64,000 nt of DNA from Bradyrhizobium sp. G127 (GCF_021502575.1 NZ_JAKFGN010000001.1:1984001-2048000); one strand, 5' to 3'. Counted from the stretch's first letter, positions 20,767 through 29,884 are shown. The notes: a model not told the origin generated them from the letters alone. A program made the numbers and translations.

Positions 20767-21398
20767 AGCGACAGCGGGGCCGCGCTTCCGGATCTTCCGG
20801 CGGATCCGGCAAGATCCGGCCACAGGCCGTTCCGGTCTCCGACGCGGACGTCGGCGCATTCCGTGCGCAGCATCTCGATCTCTCCAAGCGCGCCCTCATG
20901 ACGGAAACCGGCGTGATGCAGGTGATCGTCAACGACAGCGAGAGCCCGCTGGCGTGGCTGGCGCGGCGCAAGGGGCGCGACGGCCGCGCCATGATCGGGC
21001 CGGAACAGTTCATCGCGGGCGAACGCTTGCGCGCCGACTTCACGCGCGGGCATCTCACGCCGCGCGTGACGTCGAGCTGGTCGGGCATCGGTCGGACCAA
21101 AGGCACGGGCGGCAGTGGCGAGATGACGGACCTGATCGTCGCGTCGCGCCAGCGTGTGCGGTTGGCGCTGGAAGCCTGCGGTCCCGAATTTGCCGGGCTT
21201 CTGCTCGACGTGTGCTGTTTTCTGCGCGGTCTTGAGGATGTCGAGCGCGAGCGTGGCTGGCCGTCACGTTCGGCGAAAGTGGTGCTGCAACTGGCGCTCG
21301 ACCGGCTGGCGCGACACTATGGATTGCGGGCGGAAACCTACGGCGGCAGCGCGGCGATCCGGACCTGGCTTGCCGACGATGCAATCTTTACGCCGTAA
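20763..21398 (+). CDS. DUF6456 domain protein
   Basis: The 211-residue protein has a basic, serine/glycine-rich N-terminus and a conserved central part (ESPLAWLARRKGRDGRAMIG, then GERLRADFTRGHLTPRV), followed by a helical C-terminus. This pattern matches DUF6456, found next to the orphan DnaA-type helix-turn-helix gene in this group. Coupled translation (4-bp overlap) suggests the two act together. A DNA-related role is inference only. Confidence 0.75.
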   Translation: MKRQRGRASGSSGGSGKIRPQAVPVSDADVGAFRAQHLDLSKRALMTETGVMQVIVNDSESPLAWLARRKGRDGRAMIGPEQFIAGERLRADFTRGHLTPRVTSSWSGIGRTKGTGGSGEMTDLIVASRQRVRLALEACGPEFAGLLLDVCCFLRGLEDVERERGWPSRSAKVVLQLALDRLARHYGLRAETYGGSAAIRTWLADDAIFTP

Positions 21399-21402
21399 TG
21401 CT

Positions 21403-21828
21403 TCAGGTTGCCGAGGCCAGTGTTTCGCGGGCGTCGTTCTTGATCCGCTCCACCATTGCTCGCAGGCCGTTGGAGCGCTGCGGCGTCAGATGTTCGCGAA
21501 AGCCGAGTTCGTCGAAGATGGCGATGGGATCGGCTTCCAGGATTTCGCGCGCCGTGCGGCCGGACTGGATCGTGAGCAGGATCGCAATCAGCCCGCGAAC
21601 GATGTGGGCGTCGCTGTCGCCTTTGAAGTTCAGCACGGGGTCATTGCCGGAGCGGTCGATCTCACGCGAGAGCCAGACCTGGCTGGCGCAGCCCTGAACC
21701 TTGTTGCCGGCGGAATGCTCGGCATCGGACATCGGGGTCAGCGTACGGCCAAGCTCGATGACATAGCGGTAGCGGTCATCCCACTCCTCAAGCAGCTCGA
21801 AATTGTCCCTGATGTCATCGATGGTCAT
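21403..21828 (-). CDS. sufE: SufE-family sulfur acceptor for Fe-S cluster assembly
   Basis: SufE accepts persulfide sulfur from cysteine desulfurase SufS and stimulates it. The 141-residue protein starts MTIDDIRDNFELLEEWDDRY, and the active cysteine is Cys47 in VQGCASQVW. Length and motif spacing are normal. A TTG four codons upstream is possible. No other suf genes are adjacent. It is convergent with the DUF6456 gene, with only 4 bp between stops. Confidence 0.93.
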   Translation of the reverse strand: MTIDDIRDNFELLEEWDDRYRYVIELGRTLTPMSDAEHSAGNKVQGCASQVWLSREIDRSGNDPVLNFKGDSDAHIVRGLIAILLTIQSGRTAREILEADPIAIFDELGFREHLTPQRSNGLRAMVERIKNDARETLASAT

Positions 21829-21944
21829 GGAGGCCCGCAAATTCGTGTCCGGCTTTCGGCACGAGCCTTATATGAGATCGCGGGGCGTCGAAAGCCATAT
21901 GTTCCGGGGCCTTCCGGCCCGGAAAAATGCCCTTCAACCGATGT

Positions 21945-22418
21945 TTATCGAGCCGGAATCGTTTCCGGTGCTGCGGGCTGCCAGTCGATCGCAAGATCGT
22001 CCTGCGTCAGCGTCTGACGCGTTGCCGCCAGACTCTGCGAGTCAGCCGGATAACTATCGTATGGTGTGCCGATAGAACCGGTGTGATCGGGCGCTTTCTT
22101 GCCGGATTTCTCGACGGCGTCAGGCGCCTTGGTTTCGTTCTTCTCGCTCTTCTCGTTCTTGTCCGTAATGAACTGATAGACCTTCTTGGCGCCCGACTGC
22201 GCCCGCGCGCCGATCACCGTCGCCGCCTGTCCGCCCACCGTGCATGCCGCCGGTTGACGATTGCAGAACTGGCTCATGTCCGACACCGCGGCGGTGGCAG
22301 CCGAAATAGCGTCGGACGCGCCGATCTGCGGACCCTTGTCCGAATCAGGCGTCTTGTCCGTCGGCAGCAACACAAGCACCAGCCCCAGCCAGAACGCCAT
22401 GCGAAGCAGGAAAAACAT
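21945..22418 (-). CDS. DUF5330 membrane-anchored protein
   Basis: The 157-residue protein has one N-terminal hydrophobic helix (residues 2-18, MFFLLRMAFWLGLVLVLLP), a short cysteine-containing segment (QFCNRQPAAC) and a charged, lysine-rich low-complexity tail. This matches DUF5330 as found in rhizobia. The ATG at 22418 has GGAG six bases upstream; the longer frame does not. Function unknown. Confidence 0.75.
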   Translation of the reverse strand: MFFLLRMAFWLGLVLVLLPTDKTPDSDKGPQIGASDAISAATAAVSDMSQFCNRQPAACTVGGQAATVIGARAQSGAKKVYQFITDKNEKSEKNETKAPDAVEKSGKKAPDHTGSIGTPYDSYPADSQSLAATRQTLTQDDLAIDWQPAAPETIPAR

Positions 22419-22874
22419 CTCACACTCCGTCCATCTCATTCTCCGGAGCGGCTTCATCCGTCCTGAAGCGCTCCGCCCCCGTTTGCGATCACCTCTCGCA
22501 ATCGTCGGCTGTCATATCAGCGGCGGATAAATCTCCAGTTCGAGCACTGTGTAAAATTTGAATGGTTTGATTTGGCGTAAATTTTCAATTGATGAGCGGA
22601 TGTTTTGTTCTGATGCGCGCCAGCGCCCCGTCAGCGTGATCGCCGGACGTGCACGATTTCGAAACCATAACGCCGCCGCATGGAAACGTTACGTTCACCA
22701 TTCCCTGTGAATGAAACGGAGCGATACGCGTGAAAACCGGGCATCCGCCGATGCAGCCCGCAATCGGGCGCGCGCCTTAGCGTTCGCTTAAGTTCGCTCT
22801 GACACGATCCGCCAAACCAAAAACGGGGGCGTTCCGGCTGTCGATACGACGACCGGCCGAACGGTGAGAACAAC
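22419..22874. other. Intergenic region between divergent genes; possible CtrA-like site
   Basis: 456 bases containing the promoters of the leftward DUF5330 gene and the rightward histidine kinase gene. TTAG-N7-TTAAG at 22777-22792 resembles the CtrA recognition pattern TTAA-N7-TTAA with one mismatch and lies about 85 bp before the kinase start. It overlaps a short direct repeat of TTCGCT. Nothing else was recognised. Confidence 0.4.
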
Positions 22875-24707
22875 GTGAGACTCTCTGGCATCATACGCGA
22901 TCATCTGGACTCGCTGCTGCATCCATCCGCGCGGCGCGATCTGATGACGGCTGCGCGCCATCGTGCCTTCATCGGCCCGAGGTTGCTGGGCGGACTTGCC
23001 GCGCTTGCCATGCTTCCGGTCTATCTTGCCCTGCGCGGAGCGCCGCAAGAAATCGAAGTGATGGTGTTTGCGTGGCTGATCGCTCCGATTCTTGTTTCGT
23101 ATTATCTGTCGCGGACGGGCCACTATGTGCGCGCGCAGATTCTGTCCTCGACGGCGCTTGCGGCCGTCGTGACGGCGGTTTGCGTCGCCACCGGCGGGAT
23201 TTCATCATTCGCGGCGATCTGGCTCGTGGCTGTGCCGCTCGATGCGGCGCTGTCGACCTCGCGGCGTGCGGTCGCCATCGCCGTTGTTCTGGCGCTCGGC
23301 TGCGCGCTGGGCCTTGTCATGATCGAGGCCTTCGGAGCCTTGCCGGCCTCGAAGGTGCCCGCCCAATACGGCTCGCTGTTCGCGGCGCTCGGCATCGCGA
23401 CCGCGACCATGTATGCATCCGGTCTTGCGTTCAGCGCTGAAGCGCTTGCCCAGACCAGCAGAAAATTGCTGGTGGATGAGGAAGAGCGTTATCGTCTCCT
23501 TGCGCACAATATCAGCGACGTCATCTCCCGGCACAGCCGCAACGGCGCCATCCAGTTTATCTCGCCTGCCGCCGAGGCCTTGCTCGGGACACCGGTGGCG
23601 CTGCTGCTGGAGCATGGCCTGTTCGATCGCGTCCATGTGGCAGACCGGCCGGCCTATCTCACCGCGCTGTCGGAAGCCGCGCGCAGCGGCGAGGAACGGA
23701 GCGTCGAGTTCCGTGTCAGGCGGCATTCCACGCAGGCTCAGGACCAGGGACGCACGGCGTCCGCCGAGTTCATCTGGATCGAAATGCGATGCCGTCCGAT
23801 CGACGCAGCATCGCGGCCGCTGGCCAGTCCCGGCGTTGAAGTGGTCGCGGTGATGCGTGACGTGACCGAACGCAAGACCCAGGAGCAGGCGCTGGAGATG
23901 GCGCGGACCGACGCCGAGCGCGCAGGCGCATCGAAGTCGCGGTTCCTCGCCACCATGAGCCACGAACTACGCACCCCGCTGAACGCGATCATCGGATTTT
24001 CCGAAATGATCGTCCGCGAGAAGGAAATGATGCTCGACGCCGCGCGCAGGCAGGAATACGCGCAACTGATCAATGAATCCGGGCTGCATCTGCTGTCGGT
24101 GGTGAACGGCATCCTCGACATGTCCAAGATGGAGAGCGGCAATTTCGAGATTCTGCCGGAACTGTTTGCCCCGCGTGACTCCCTGATCGGTTGCTGCAAT
24201 CTGATGGTGCTGAAGGCGCGCGAAAACGGCATCGATATCGTCACCCGCGCGCCGACGGATTTGCCGCAAATCACCGGCGATCCGCGCGCTTTCAAGCAGA
24301 TGATGCTGAATCTGCTGTCCAATGCGATCAAGTTTTCCGAGCGCGGCGGGACGGTGACGGTGAGTGCCAACGTGGAAGGATCGCGGCTATTGGTTCGCGT
24401 GATCGATAGCGGCGTCGGGATCGGCGCCGAGGATCTGAAACGAATCGGCGATCCGTTTTTCCAGGCAGGCAAGACCTATCAGCGCCGTCACGAAGGCACC
24501 GGCCTTGGTCTCTCCATCGTCAAGAGCCTTGTAGCCATGCACGGCGGCGAGATGACGGTTGAAAGCCAGATCGGAGAAGGCACGACGGTGACCGTCGCGC
24601 TGCCGATGGTCTTTACGCCTCCGTTGAAAGATACTGCCAGCAACATCGCGACTCTCGCGCCGCCGCGCGCCGAACCTCAAGATTATCAGGTGAAGAAACG
24701 TGCCTAG
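22875..24707 (+). CDS. Membrane PAS sensor histidine kinase (DivJ/PleC-like)
   Basis: The 610-residue protein has about six hydrophobic helices (residues 30-190), a PAS domain (about 205-330), a HisKA dimerisation domain with the phospho-accepting His363 in TMSHELRTPLN, and an HATPase_c domain with N (LSNAIKFSE), G1 (DSGVGIG) and G2 (GTGLGLSIVKSL) boxes. The architecture fits the DivJ/PleC kinases that control cell-cycle regulator DivK in alphaproteobacteria; that link is inference. It starts with GTG. No response regulator gene is adjacent. Its end overlaps the next gene. Confidence 0.88.
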   Translation: MRLSGIIRDHLDSLLHPSARRDLMTAARHRAFIGPRLLGGLAALAMLPVYLALRGAPQEIEVMVFAWLIAPILVSYYLSRTGHYVRAQILSSTALAAVVTAVCVATGGISSFAAIWLVAVPLDAALSTSRRAVAIAVVLALGCALGLVMIEAFGALPASKVPAQYGSLFAALGIATATMYASGLAFSAEALAQTSRKLLVDEEERYRLLAHNISDVISRHSRNGAIQFISPAAEALLGTPVALLLEHGLFDRVHVADRPAYLTALSEAARSGEERSVEFRVRRHSTQAQDQGRTASAEFIWIEMRCRPIDAASRPLASPGVEVVAVMRDVTERKTQEQALEMARTDAERAGASKSRFLATMSHELRTPLNAIIGFSEMIVREKEMMLDAARRQEYAQLINESGLHLLSVVNGILDMSKMESGNFEILPELFAPRDSLIGCCNLMVLKARENGIDIVTRAPTDLPQITGDPRAFKQMMLNLLSNAIKFSERGGTVTVSANVEGSRLLVRVIDSGVGIGAEDLKRIGDPFFQAGKTYQRRHEGTGLGLSIVKSLVAMHGGEMTVESQIGEGTTVTVALPMVFTPPLKDTASNIATLAPPRAEPQDYQVKKRA

Positions 24708-25314
24708 ACAACCCGCCATGGATGATGAGAAACCCCGCCGCCGCAAGCGCGCTGCCGCGGTCGCGGCTGAACCGGAACGCGGATTGATCCTGCGCGTCCT
24801 GCTGCACAGCCCGAAGGATACGCTGGCTGCCACGGCGGCGCTGGCAGCCGTCATCGCCATCGTGACCAACGCCATGTTCTTGCAGGCCGGCCGTCATCCA
24901 TCGCCGATGTTCAGCACCGCAGCCGTCTCGCAGACGCCGGCGGCTGCACCTGTATCTGCGCCATTGCCGCGGGTTCGCCCTGCCGAAGCCGAAGCGCGCG
25001 TTGTCGACCGGCCCGTGGAGGCCGCGCCGGTGAAGCCGGCCGCATCGTCTGCCGCGCTGCGTCCGCCTGCGGCCGTGCCTGCGAAAAACGATCCGGTTGG
25101 CGATCTGATCGTCTCAACGCGCCGCATTGCAGCCGTCCAGCGTGCGCTGACCGAGTACGGCTACGGCCAGCTCAAGCCAACCGGCGTCATCGGCACCGAC
25201 ACGCAGGCCGCGATCCAGAAGTTCGAGCGGGATCGCAAAATCCCGGTCACCGGTCAGTTGTCGGATCGGCTGATCCGCGATCTGACGGTTCTTACCGGCC
25301 GCCCCATCGAGTAA
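24700..25314 (+). CDS. Membrane-anchored peptidoglycan-binding protein
   Basis: The 204-residue protein has a basic cytoplasmic N-terminus, one transmembrane helix (about residues 45-66), a proline/alanine-rich linker and a C-terminal PG_binding_1 domain (about 140-200: RIAAVQRALTEYGYGQLKPTGVIG). It should be anchored in the inner membrane with the wall-binding domain in the periplasm. The GTG at 24700 overlaps the kinase stop and follows AGGTGAAG; an ATG at 24718 is an alternative. The tight link suggests a common function with the kinase. Confidence 0.85.
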   Translation: MPRQPAMDDEKPRRRKRAAAVAAEPERGLILRVLLHSPKDTLAATAALAAVIAIVTNAMFLQAGRHPSPMFSTAAVSQTPAAAPVSAPLPRVRPAEAEARVVDRPVEAAPVKPAASSAALRPPAAVPAKNDPVGDLIVSTRRIAAVQRALTEYGYGQLKPTGVIGTDTQAAIQKFERDRKIPVTGQLSDRLIRDLTVLTGRPIE

Positions 25315-25478
25315 GCGGCCTCAATCGCGCGGCCCATACCACCAGGGAATGCTCTGGGATGGACGATGGCCCTCCTTGTGCGGGGCAGCGTCAATCCGCG
25401 CCAGAACCCTCTCAGCATGAAGAGGCATAGCGCGGCGCCAAGTCCATAGAGCAGGGCTTCAAGAAAGGCTGCGAACAT
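25254..25478 (-). CDS. Possible small membrane protein, antisense overlap with the previous gene end
   Basis: A 74-residue frame starting MFAAFLEALLYGLGAALCLF has one convincing hydrophobic helix followed by a basic tail. It overlaps the 3' end of the peptidoglycan-binding gene by 61 bp on the opposite strand. The ribosome-binding site is weak. It could be a real small membrane protein or an accident of high GC; if real, it probably ends in the overlap. Confidence 0.3.
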   Translation of the reverse strand: MFAAFLEALLYGLGAALCLFMLRGFWRGLTLPRTRRAIVHPRAFPGGMGRAIEAAYSMGRPVRTVRSRISRSDN

Positions 25479-25538
25479 TGGCGTCCCGAATATGGTAGCA
25501 CCTCTTGGTCTTCTCATTCGTGCGATCGGTTCAGCCTC

Positions 25539-25886
25539 ATGTCCCGTCTGAAATCATCCATCTGGGTCGCGGGCTACCTGCGGCGTTGCCAGAGCGCAGG
25601 CGTGTTCGGAGCGGTCCGGCGGCGCGGCGCGGAAGAGGCGGGAGCGGTATTCGTGAAGGTCGCCCTGATGGATGGCACGGCGATGCTGTTCGTGCCGGCG
25701 CCGCAAACCGCCTACGATGACAGCCGCCCGATCGAGCGCGTGTTCACGATGTCGCCGCCGCAGGCGGTGGACGAACCGGCGATCGAGGCACGTCTGGCGA
25801 AGGAAATCAGCTTCGACCCGGATGTCTGGATTGTTGAGATCGAGGACAGGGAAGGACGACACTTCCTCGATCTGGCGAAGAGCTGA
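25539..25886 (+). CDS. DUF1491 family protein
   Basis: The 115-residue protein is an acidic, soluble alphaproteobacterial family of unknown function. Recognisable parts are SSIWVAGYLRRCQSAGV at the N-terminus, RRGAEEAGAVFVKV in the middle and DPDVWIVEIEDREGRHF near the C-terminus. It is convergent with the DUF2336 gene, with 5 bp between stops. No partner gene is suggested. Confidence 0.85.
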   Translation: MSRLKSSIWVAGYLRRCQSAGVFGAVRRRGAEEAGAVFVKVALMDGTAMLFVPAPQTAYDDSRPIERVFTMSPPQAVDEPAIEARLAKEISFDPDVWIVEIEDREGRHFLDLAKS

Positions 25887-25891
25887 CGCTA

Positions 25892-26872
25892 TCAGCGCGA
25901 GGTGTTGCGCGTGATGATGGGCATTCCCGACGGCGGAGCAGTCCGCGACTGCGCCGGGACGCTGCGGGCGCGCTGACGCTCGTCGTCGTAGAGAGCAGGG
26001 CGGTATTTGGCCCGGGTGGCGGCCAGCGCCGCGCCACGCCAGGCGGCCAGCATGATCAGCGCAGCGCGCAGTTCGATGATGTCGTAAAGGCGGGCCAGCC
26101 GGTAAACGTCCATCACCGACGCGCCGAGCGACGGATTGAGAAACAACAACACCCGCTGATACGATTCAGCCGGCATGCCGAGCGCCTTGAGCGCGCAGGC
26201 GAGCGGCTCGCCGCCCGGTTCGCTGGTGATCTGGGTCGCGACCCGTGACGTCAGGATCAGCGCGTCGGCCAGTTCCGCCGTGAAGCGGGGGGAGTCGCCG
26301 GCCATTGCCGCCTGTTCGAGAGCCAAAAGCGCTCGCGCGGCGCGGCGCGGATCGACCGGCGTGGATGGTTTGAGCGGCGTATCCGTCAGGCCGTGGAGAA
26401 TCTGGGCGCGGTAGCTGCTGTCAGCCGCCAGAAACATCTCGATCAGTTTCGCGGCATCGTCGGGCTGCATCGACATGACAGGTGCGGGCGAGGGAGCCGG
26501 GGCCTCGGGCTCCGACACGATCTCCAGATCCGATGCCGGATCGAGCCCGAACGTCTCTTCGATCGGCGGGCGGCGGGCAGGCTGCGGCTCGTCGGACAGA
26601 TGCTTCAATCGCAGCTTCCAGGCGATTTCGCGCGGCGTGCCCGGGTAGATCGCAAGCCGTGCCCGCACCGCGGCGCGGGTCGCGTCATCGACCTCGTCGA
26701 TCAGGCGCGAGGCCAGCTCAACGAACTGACGCTCCTCATCGCGGGTGTGGCCGCTGGTCTGGACGTAGAGATCGGTCAGCACCCGCAACAGCGTCGGGCG
26801 TATGTCTACGCCTTCGCGTCGGGACAGTGTCATCAGGCCGTCGAAGCCTGGAAATGTCGGGGGTGTCGTCAT
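25892..26872 (-). CDS. DUF2336 domain protein
   Basis: The 326-residue, helix-rich cytoplasmic protein begins MTTPPTFPGFDGLM and has a conserved N-terminal helical part (DLYVQTSGHTRDEERQFVEL), a proline-rich linker near residues 95-130, then a C-terminal helical domain. This matches DUF2336, common in Rhizobiales and without known function; some members have been linked to general stress or cell-envelope control. A CtrA-like TTAACCAT lies about 60 bp upstream. Confidence 0.8.
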   Translation of the reverse strand: MTTPPTFPGFDGLMTLSRREGVDIRPTLLRVLTDLYVQTSGHTRDEERQFVELASRLIDEVDDATRAAVRARLAIYPGTPREIAWKLRLKHLSDEPQPARRPPIEETFGLDPASDLEIVSEPEAPAPSPAPVMSMQPDDAAKLIEMFLAADSSYRAQILHGLTDTPLKPSTPVDPRRAARALLALEQAAMAGDSPRFTAELADALILTSRVATQITSEPGGEPLACALKALGMPAESYQRVLLFLNPSLGASVMDVYRLARLYDIIELRAALIMLAAWRGAALAATRAKYRPALYDDERQRARSVPAQSRTAPPSGMPIITRNTSR

Positions 26873-26929
26873 GCCGGATACGCAGTTTGAGTCTCGAACC
26901 GACGTTATCGCGGGCCCTTTAATAAGCCG

Positions 26930-26937
26930 TTAACCAT
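26930..26937. promoter_or_regulatory. TTAACCAT, CtrA half-site-like octamer
   Basis: The octamer matches a known CtrA-binding half-site and lies between the divergent DUF2336 gene and the small gene at 27016. One octamer can occur by chance, so this is only a candidate. Confidence 0.35.
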
Positions 26938-27015
26938 GATTGTCCTTAATCACCGTCATACGAGGACGCTAGTTCGCAGGCGAACTGCAAAGGACTGCGG
27001 CCAGGAGAGATCGAA

Positions 27016-27222
27016 ATGGGCATCGTTGTTGAATTTCCGGCGAATCCAGCGGCGCGTCGTGCCGGCCCGGACGTGAACATGGCCCCGCGCGATGGATCGG
27101 CGACAATTCTGATTCTCCCCGCCATCCGAATCGAACGCTATGCCGACGAGACTAGCGGCGGGATGGGACCGGAGGAAGGGACGGCGCCGGGACGCCGCCG
27201 CAGACGGCGGGCGCGCTCCTGA
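27016..27222 (+). CDS. Small basic hypothetical protein
   Basis: The 68-residue protein begins MGIVVEFPANPAARRAG and ends in an arginine-rich tail (GRRRRRRARS). A strong AGGAG stands about ten bases before the ATG. I recall closely similar small proteins in Bradyrhizobium and Rhodopseudomonas, which supports that it is real. There is no signal peptide or recognisable domain. The basic tail suggests nucleic-acid contact, but that is a guess. Confidence 0.6.
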   Translation: MGIVVEFPANPAARRAGPDVNMAPRDGSATILILPAIRIERYADETSGGMGPEEGTAPGRRRRRRARS

Positions 27223-27288
27223 GAAAGGCGCAAACTTTCTGCCGGCGCATAGTGTGCCGGGTCGGCAACGCTCTCACACCGGGCTGCG

Positions 27289-28014
27289 ATGTGTAATCCG
27301 CTCTATCTCCTGCCATTCGTTGCGACGCTCGCATGTCCGAGCGACGACTTCGGCCGCACGCGCTCGACCTTTTATCACGAGGATATGCACAGCTGGGTCG
27401 GCGTTGAGGCGACGACAGCACTGGGCGGCCGGCCTTCGCAATTCCAGCTCACCGACGAAGAGCGGAATCTGCGCGATCTTGCCTATTACTTTATCGAGCC
27501 GCCGCATTCCCATCCCGCGTGGAAGGCGGTGTTCGGCGACTATCTGAAAATACCTGCGCCTTGGCGGCAGAAGGTGGTGTTCGATCGCACCGCTTACGGA
27601 CGCCAGATGATCGACGAGCCGCACCGTTCGCAGACGTCGGCCTACACCGGCCTCATGGAGGACGTCCGCAACGACGGCGTGATGCTGGACCAGTTCATTC
27701 CGGTTGCGATGCGCGTCAACGATCTCGACATCAAGCGCAACAAGGCGCTCGGCATCATCGAGACATCGCGGCGTGAATATGACGACGCCCAGGCGCGCAT
27801 GCGCGAGAACGTTCTGGTCGTGCAGTGGGTGCAGCAGTGTCTGCAACAACGCGTCGCGTCCTATCGATGGGCGCTGGAGCGGCTGGTGATCCACGCGCCG
27901 GACCTGATGGCCGCGGATGCCGATCGCCTGATCATCCAATTGTCGCAGCGGGCGTCGGACGTATGGATCAAGGCGACGCCGGTGGTCGGCCGGGCGCTCC
28001 GCGTCGGCGGCTAA
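27289..28014 (+). CDS. Putative lipoprotein of unknown function
   Basis: The 241-residue protein starts with a short hydrophobic stretch ending in a lipobox-like TLAC (Cys16), followed by the mature part DFGRTRSTFYHEDMHSWVG. It has several conserved-looking stretches (FQLTDEERNLRDLAY, SYRWALERLVI). The leader lacks the usual positive charges, and an in-frame stop at 27250 prevents a longer start, so either the leader is unusual or the assignment is wrong. Homologues recalled from Bradyrhizobium are lipoproteins of unknown role. Confidence 0.6.
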   Translation: MCNPLYLLPFVATLACPSDDFGRTRSTFYHEDMHSWVGVEATTALGGRPSQFQLTDEERNLRDLAYYFIEPPHSHPAWKAVFGDYLKIPAPWRQKVVFDRTAYGRQMIDEPHRSQTSAYTGLMEDVRNDGVMLDQFIPVAMRVNDLDIKRNKALGIIETSRREYDDAQARMRENVLVVQWVQQCLQQRVASYRWALERLVIHAPDLMAADADRLIIQLSQRASDVWIKATPVVGRALRVGG

Positions 28015-28137
28015 ATCCCATTCCTATTCATGCGACGTTCCGACACGCGGCTGAAGGTCACGTTGTCTACGCGCGTGATCGGTTGTTTCTGTTGATGCCG
28101 GAACAATTGTTTTGTCATGGAACGATGGGGGATTGAA

Positions 28138-28479
28138 ATGGCGGGTTCCCCAGCCGCGCACGACCACATCTTCGGTTCCTCCGGAACCCTGGTGGTGCTC
28201 AGCCTGGCGCTTGCGGCGCCAGCGGCCTTCGTCGTGTACAGGCTTGAGCCGCATCTCGTGCTGCCCGCGCTCAGCGTGCTGTTTTTCTCGGCCGCGGCAC
28301 TGCTCGCTGCGATCGCGCTCTCGAGCAAAGCCCGGAAAAACACGGAGAATCTGAATCTCTGGGATGTTGCCGGCGGCCTTGTCATTACCGGCTGCGCCGC
28401 GTCGGTGATGGGCGAACCTGAACAGGTCGCGCAACTGTTTGAACATCTATTCGAAACACAGACGAGCAGGAGAGAGTAA
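28138..28479 (+). CDS. Small two-helix membrane protein
   Basis: The 113-residue protein has two hydrophobic helices at about residues 17-35 and 41-60 and a possible weaker one near 80-95. GGGGGA lies just upstream of the ATG at 28138; the ATG at 28117 is possible but has no such site. No domain is recognised. Confidence 0.55.
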   Translation: MAGSPAAHDHIFGSSGTLVVLSLALAAPAAFVVYRLEPHLVLPALSVLFFSAAALLAAIALSSKARKNTENLNLWDVAGGLVITGCAASVMGEPEQVAQLFEHLFETQTSRRE

Positions 28480-28691
28480 AACCAGCACGACCAGGCCGGG
28501 CCCCTCTGGCAGCCGCGAGGCTGCGATGTCGGACTGGAATTTCCATTGGAGTGGCCCCTTAGATTTTCGGCACAACGTGCGGCGCATGTGATTGATCGGC
28601 TTTGCGAGTCGATGGTCTGGCATGTTTCGCGACGCGTCCGTATCCGCCTGTGACAGGAGCCGCTCTTCCACACCAAAGGGAAGCCCGGCAC

Positions 28692-29312
28692 ATGTTTGAA
28701 TTCCTCACCCCAGAAGCTCTGACCGCACTCGTTCAGGTCATCCTCATCGATCTCGTTCTTGCTGGTGACAATGCCATCGTCATTGGCCTCGCTGCTGCGG
28801 GTCTGCCTGCCGCGCAACGCGGCAAGGCGATCCTGATCGGCGTCATCGCCGCGACGCTGCTGCGAATTGTTTTCGCAGGTTTGACAACGCAACTGCTGGC
28901 TATCGTCGGCCTGCTGCTTGCGGGCGGTATCCTGCTGTTATGGGTCTGCTGGAAGATGTGGCGAGAACTCCGTTCGGCCACGCATCCCTCGGAGGATGTG
29001 ACGATCGAAGGCGTCCCGGAGGCTCCTCCGACCAAGACGCTGGCCCAGGCGACATGGCAGATCATCGTCGCCGACGTTTCGATGTCGCTGGATAACGTGC
29101 TCGCCGTGGCCGGCGCCGCGCGCGAGCATCCCATTGTACTGATCTTCGGTCTGGCGCTTTCAATCGCCTTGATGGGTATTGCCGCGTCCTTCATTGCCCG
29201 GCTGCTTCAGAGGCATCGCTGGATCGCCTATGTCGGCCTCGCGGTCATTCTCTATGTTGCGGGTGAGATGATCTATCGCGGGGCGCTGGAGATCTGGCCG
29301 AACCTGAGGTGA
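28692..29312 (+). CDS. TerC-family (YjbE-type) integral membrane protein
   Basis: The 206-residue protein has about seven hydrophobic helices and the paired acidic motifs of the TerC family: LAGDNAIVIGLAAAGLP in the first half and VSMSLDNVLAVAGAA in the second. Family members are metal-ion exporters, several of them for manganese. The ATG at 28692 has AAGGGAAG upstream; the frame is open further but not family-like. No manganese riboswitch was recognised in the leader. Confidence 0.88.
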   Translation: MFEFLTPEALTALVQVILIDLVLAGDNAIVIGLAAAGLPAAQRGKAILIGVIAATLLRIVFAGLTTQLLAIVGLLLAGGILLLWVCWKMWRELRSATHPSEDVTIEGVPEAPPTKTLAQATWQIIVADVSMSLDNVLAVAGAAREHPIVLIFGLALSIALMGIAASFIARLLQRHRWIAYVGLAVILYVAGEMIYRGALEIWPNLR

Positions 29313-29320
29313 CGCAGGTG

Positions 29321-29884
29321 CTAGCGGGCCGCGACCGGGGCCGTCTGTATTCCGCAGGTCGCGGCCGCGAGCGAAGCCTGTGCCTGCGGCATCAGGCCGG
29401 GCTCCGCCGCAAGCGCCTTCAAAACAATGAGGCCTGTCGTGGTCGGTGAATCGATGATGAGCCGGTCGGCGGCGGTGACGTCTTCTTCCTCGGGCAGGTC
29501 GGCGTGCTGCGCCTCGGTCATCAGGTCGAGTTCGATCACGCGGCGTCCGGCGGAGCGGTCATTGATCGCGTAATAGGCGACGTCATTGCGCGTGTAGAAC
29601 GATACCGAGGTGTAGGACTGGCTCACAGGCACGGTGAGTTTCAGCGGCCCTTTGGAGAGATCATAGCGGCACGCGGCGCTGGCAAAGGCGGGGTCCATGA
29701 AGGGCATCGGCGACGTGCCGGGTGCAGCCGCCGGCAGCGCCGTCACGGCATTCAGCTTCGTGATCGGCGCGAGCCGCGAATAGGCATCGAGCGTCGCGAC
29801 GCGCGGAAGCACCAGCACGCTGACGAGGTGAACGACTCCGCCGAGCAGGGCGCCGCCGAGGATCGCGAACAGCCAGCGGATCAT
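29321..29884 (-). CDS. DUF1254 domain protein (membrane-anchored)
   Basis: The 187-residue protein has one N-terminal membrane helix and a DUF1254 domain (SQSYTSVSFYTRNDVAYYAINDRSAG). DUF1254 and DUF1214 usually occur together, either fused or as neighbouring genes, as here. The ATG at 29884 overlaps the stop of the upstream DUF1214 gene as ATGA, so the two are translationally coupled. Their biochemical role is unknown. Confidence 0.8.
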   Translation of the reverse strand: MIRWLFAILGGALLGGVVHLVSVLVLPRVATLDAYSRLAPITKLNAVTALPAAAPGTSPMPFMDPAFASAACRYDLSKGPLKLTVPVSQSYTSVSFYTRNDVAYYAINDRSAGRRVIELDLMTEAQHADLPEEEDVTAADRLIIDSPTTTGLIVLKALAAEPGLMPQAQASLAAATCGIQTAPVAAR

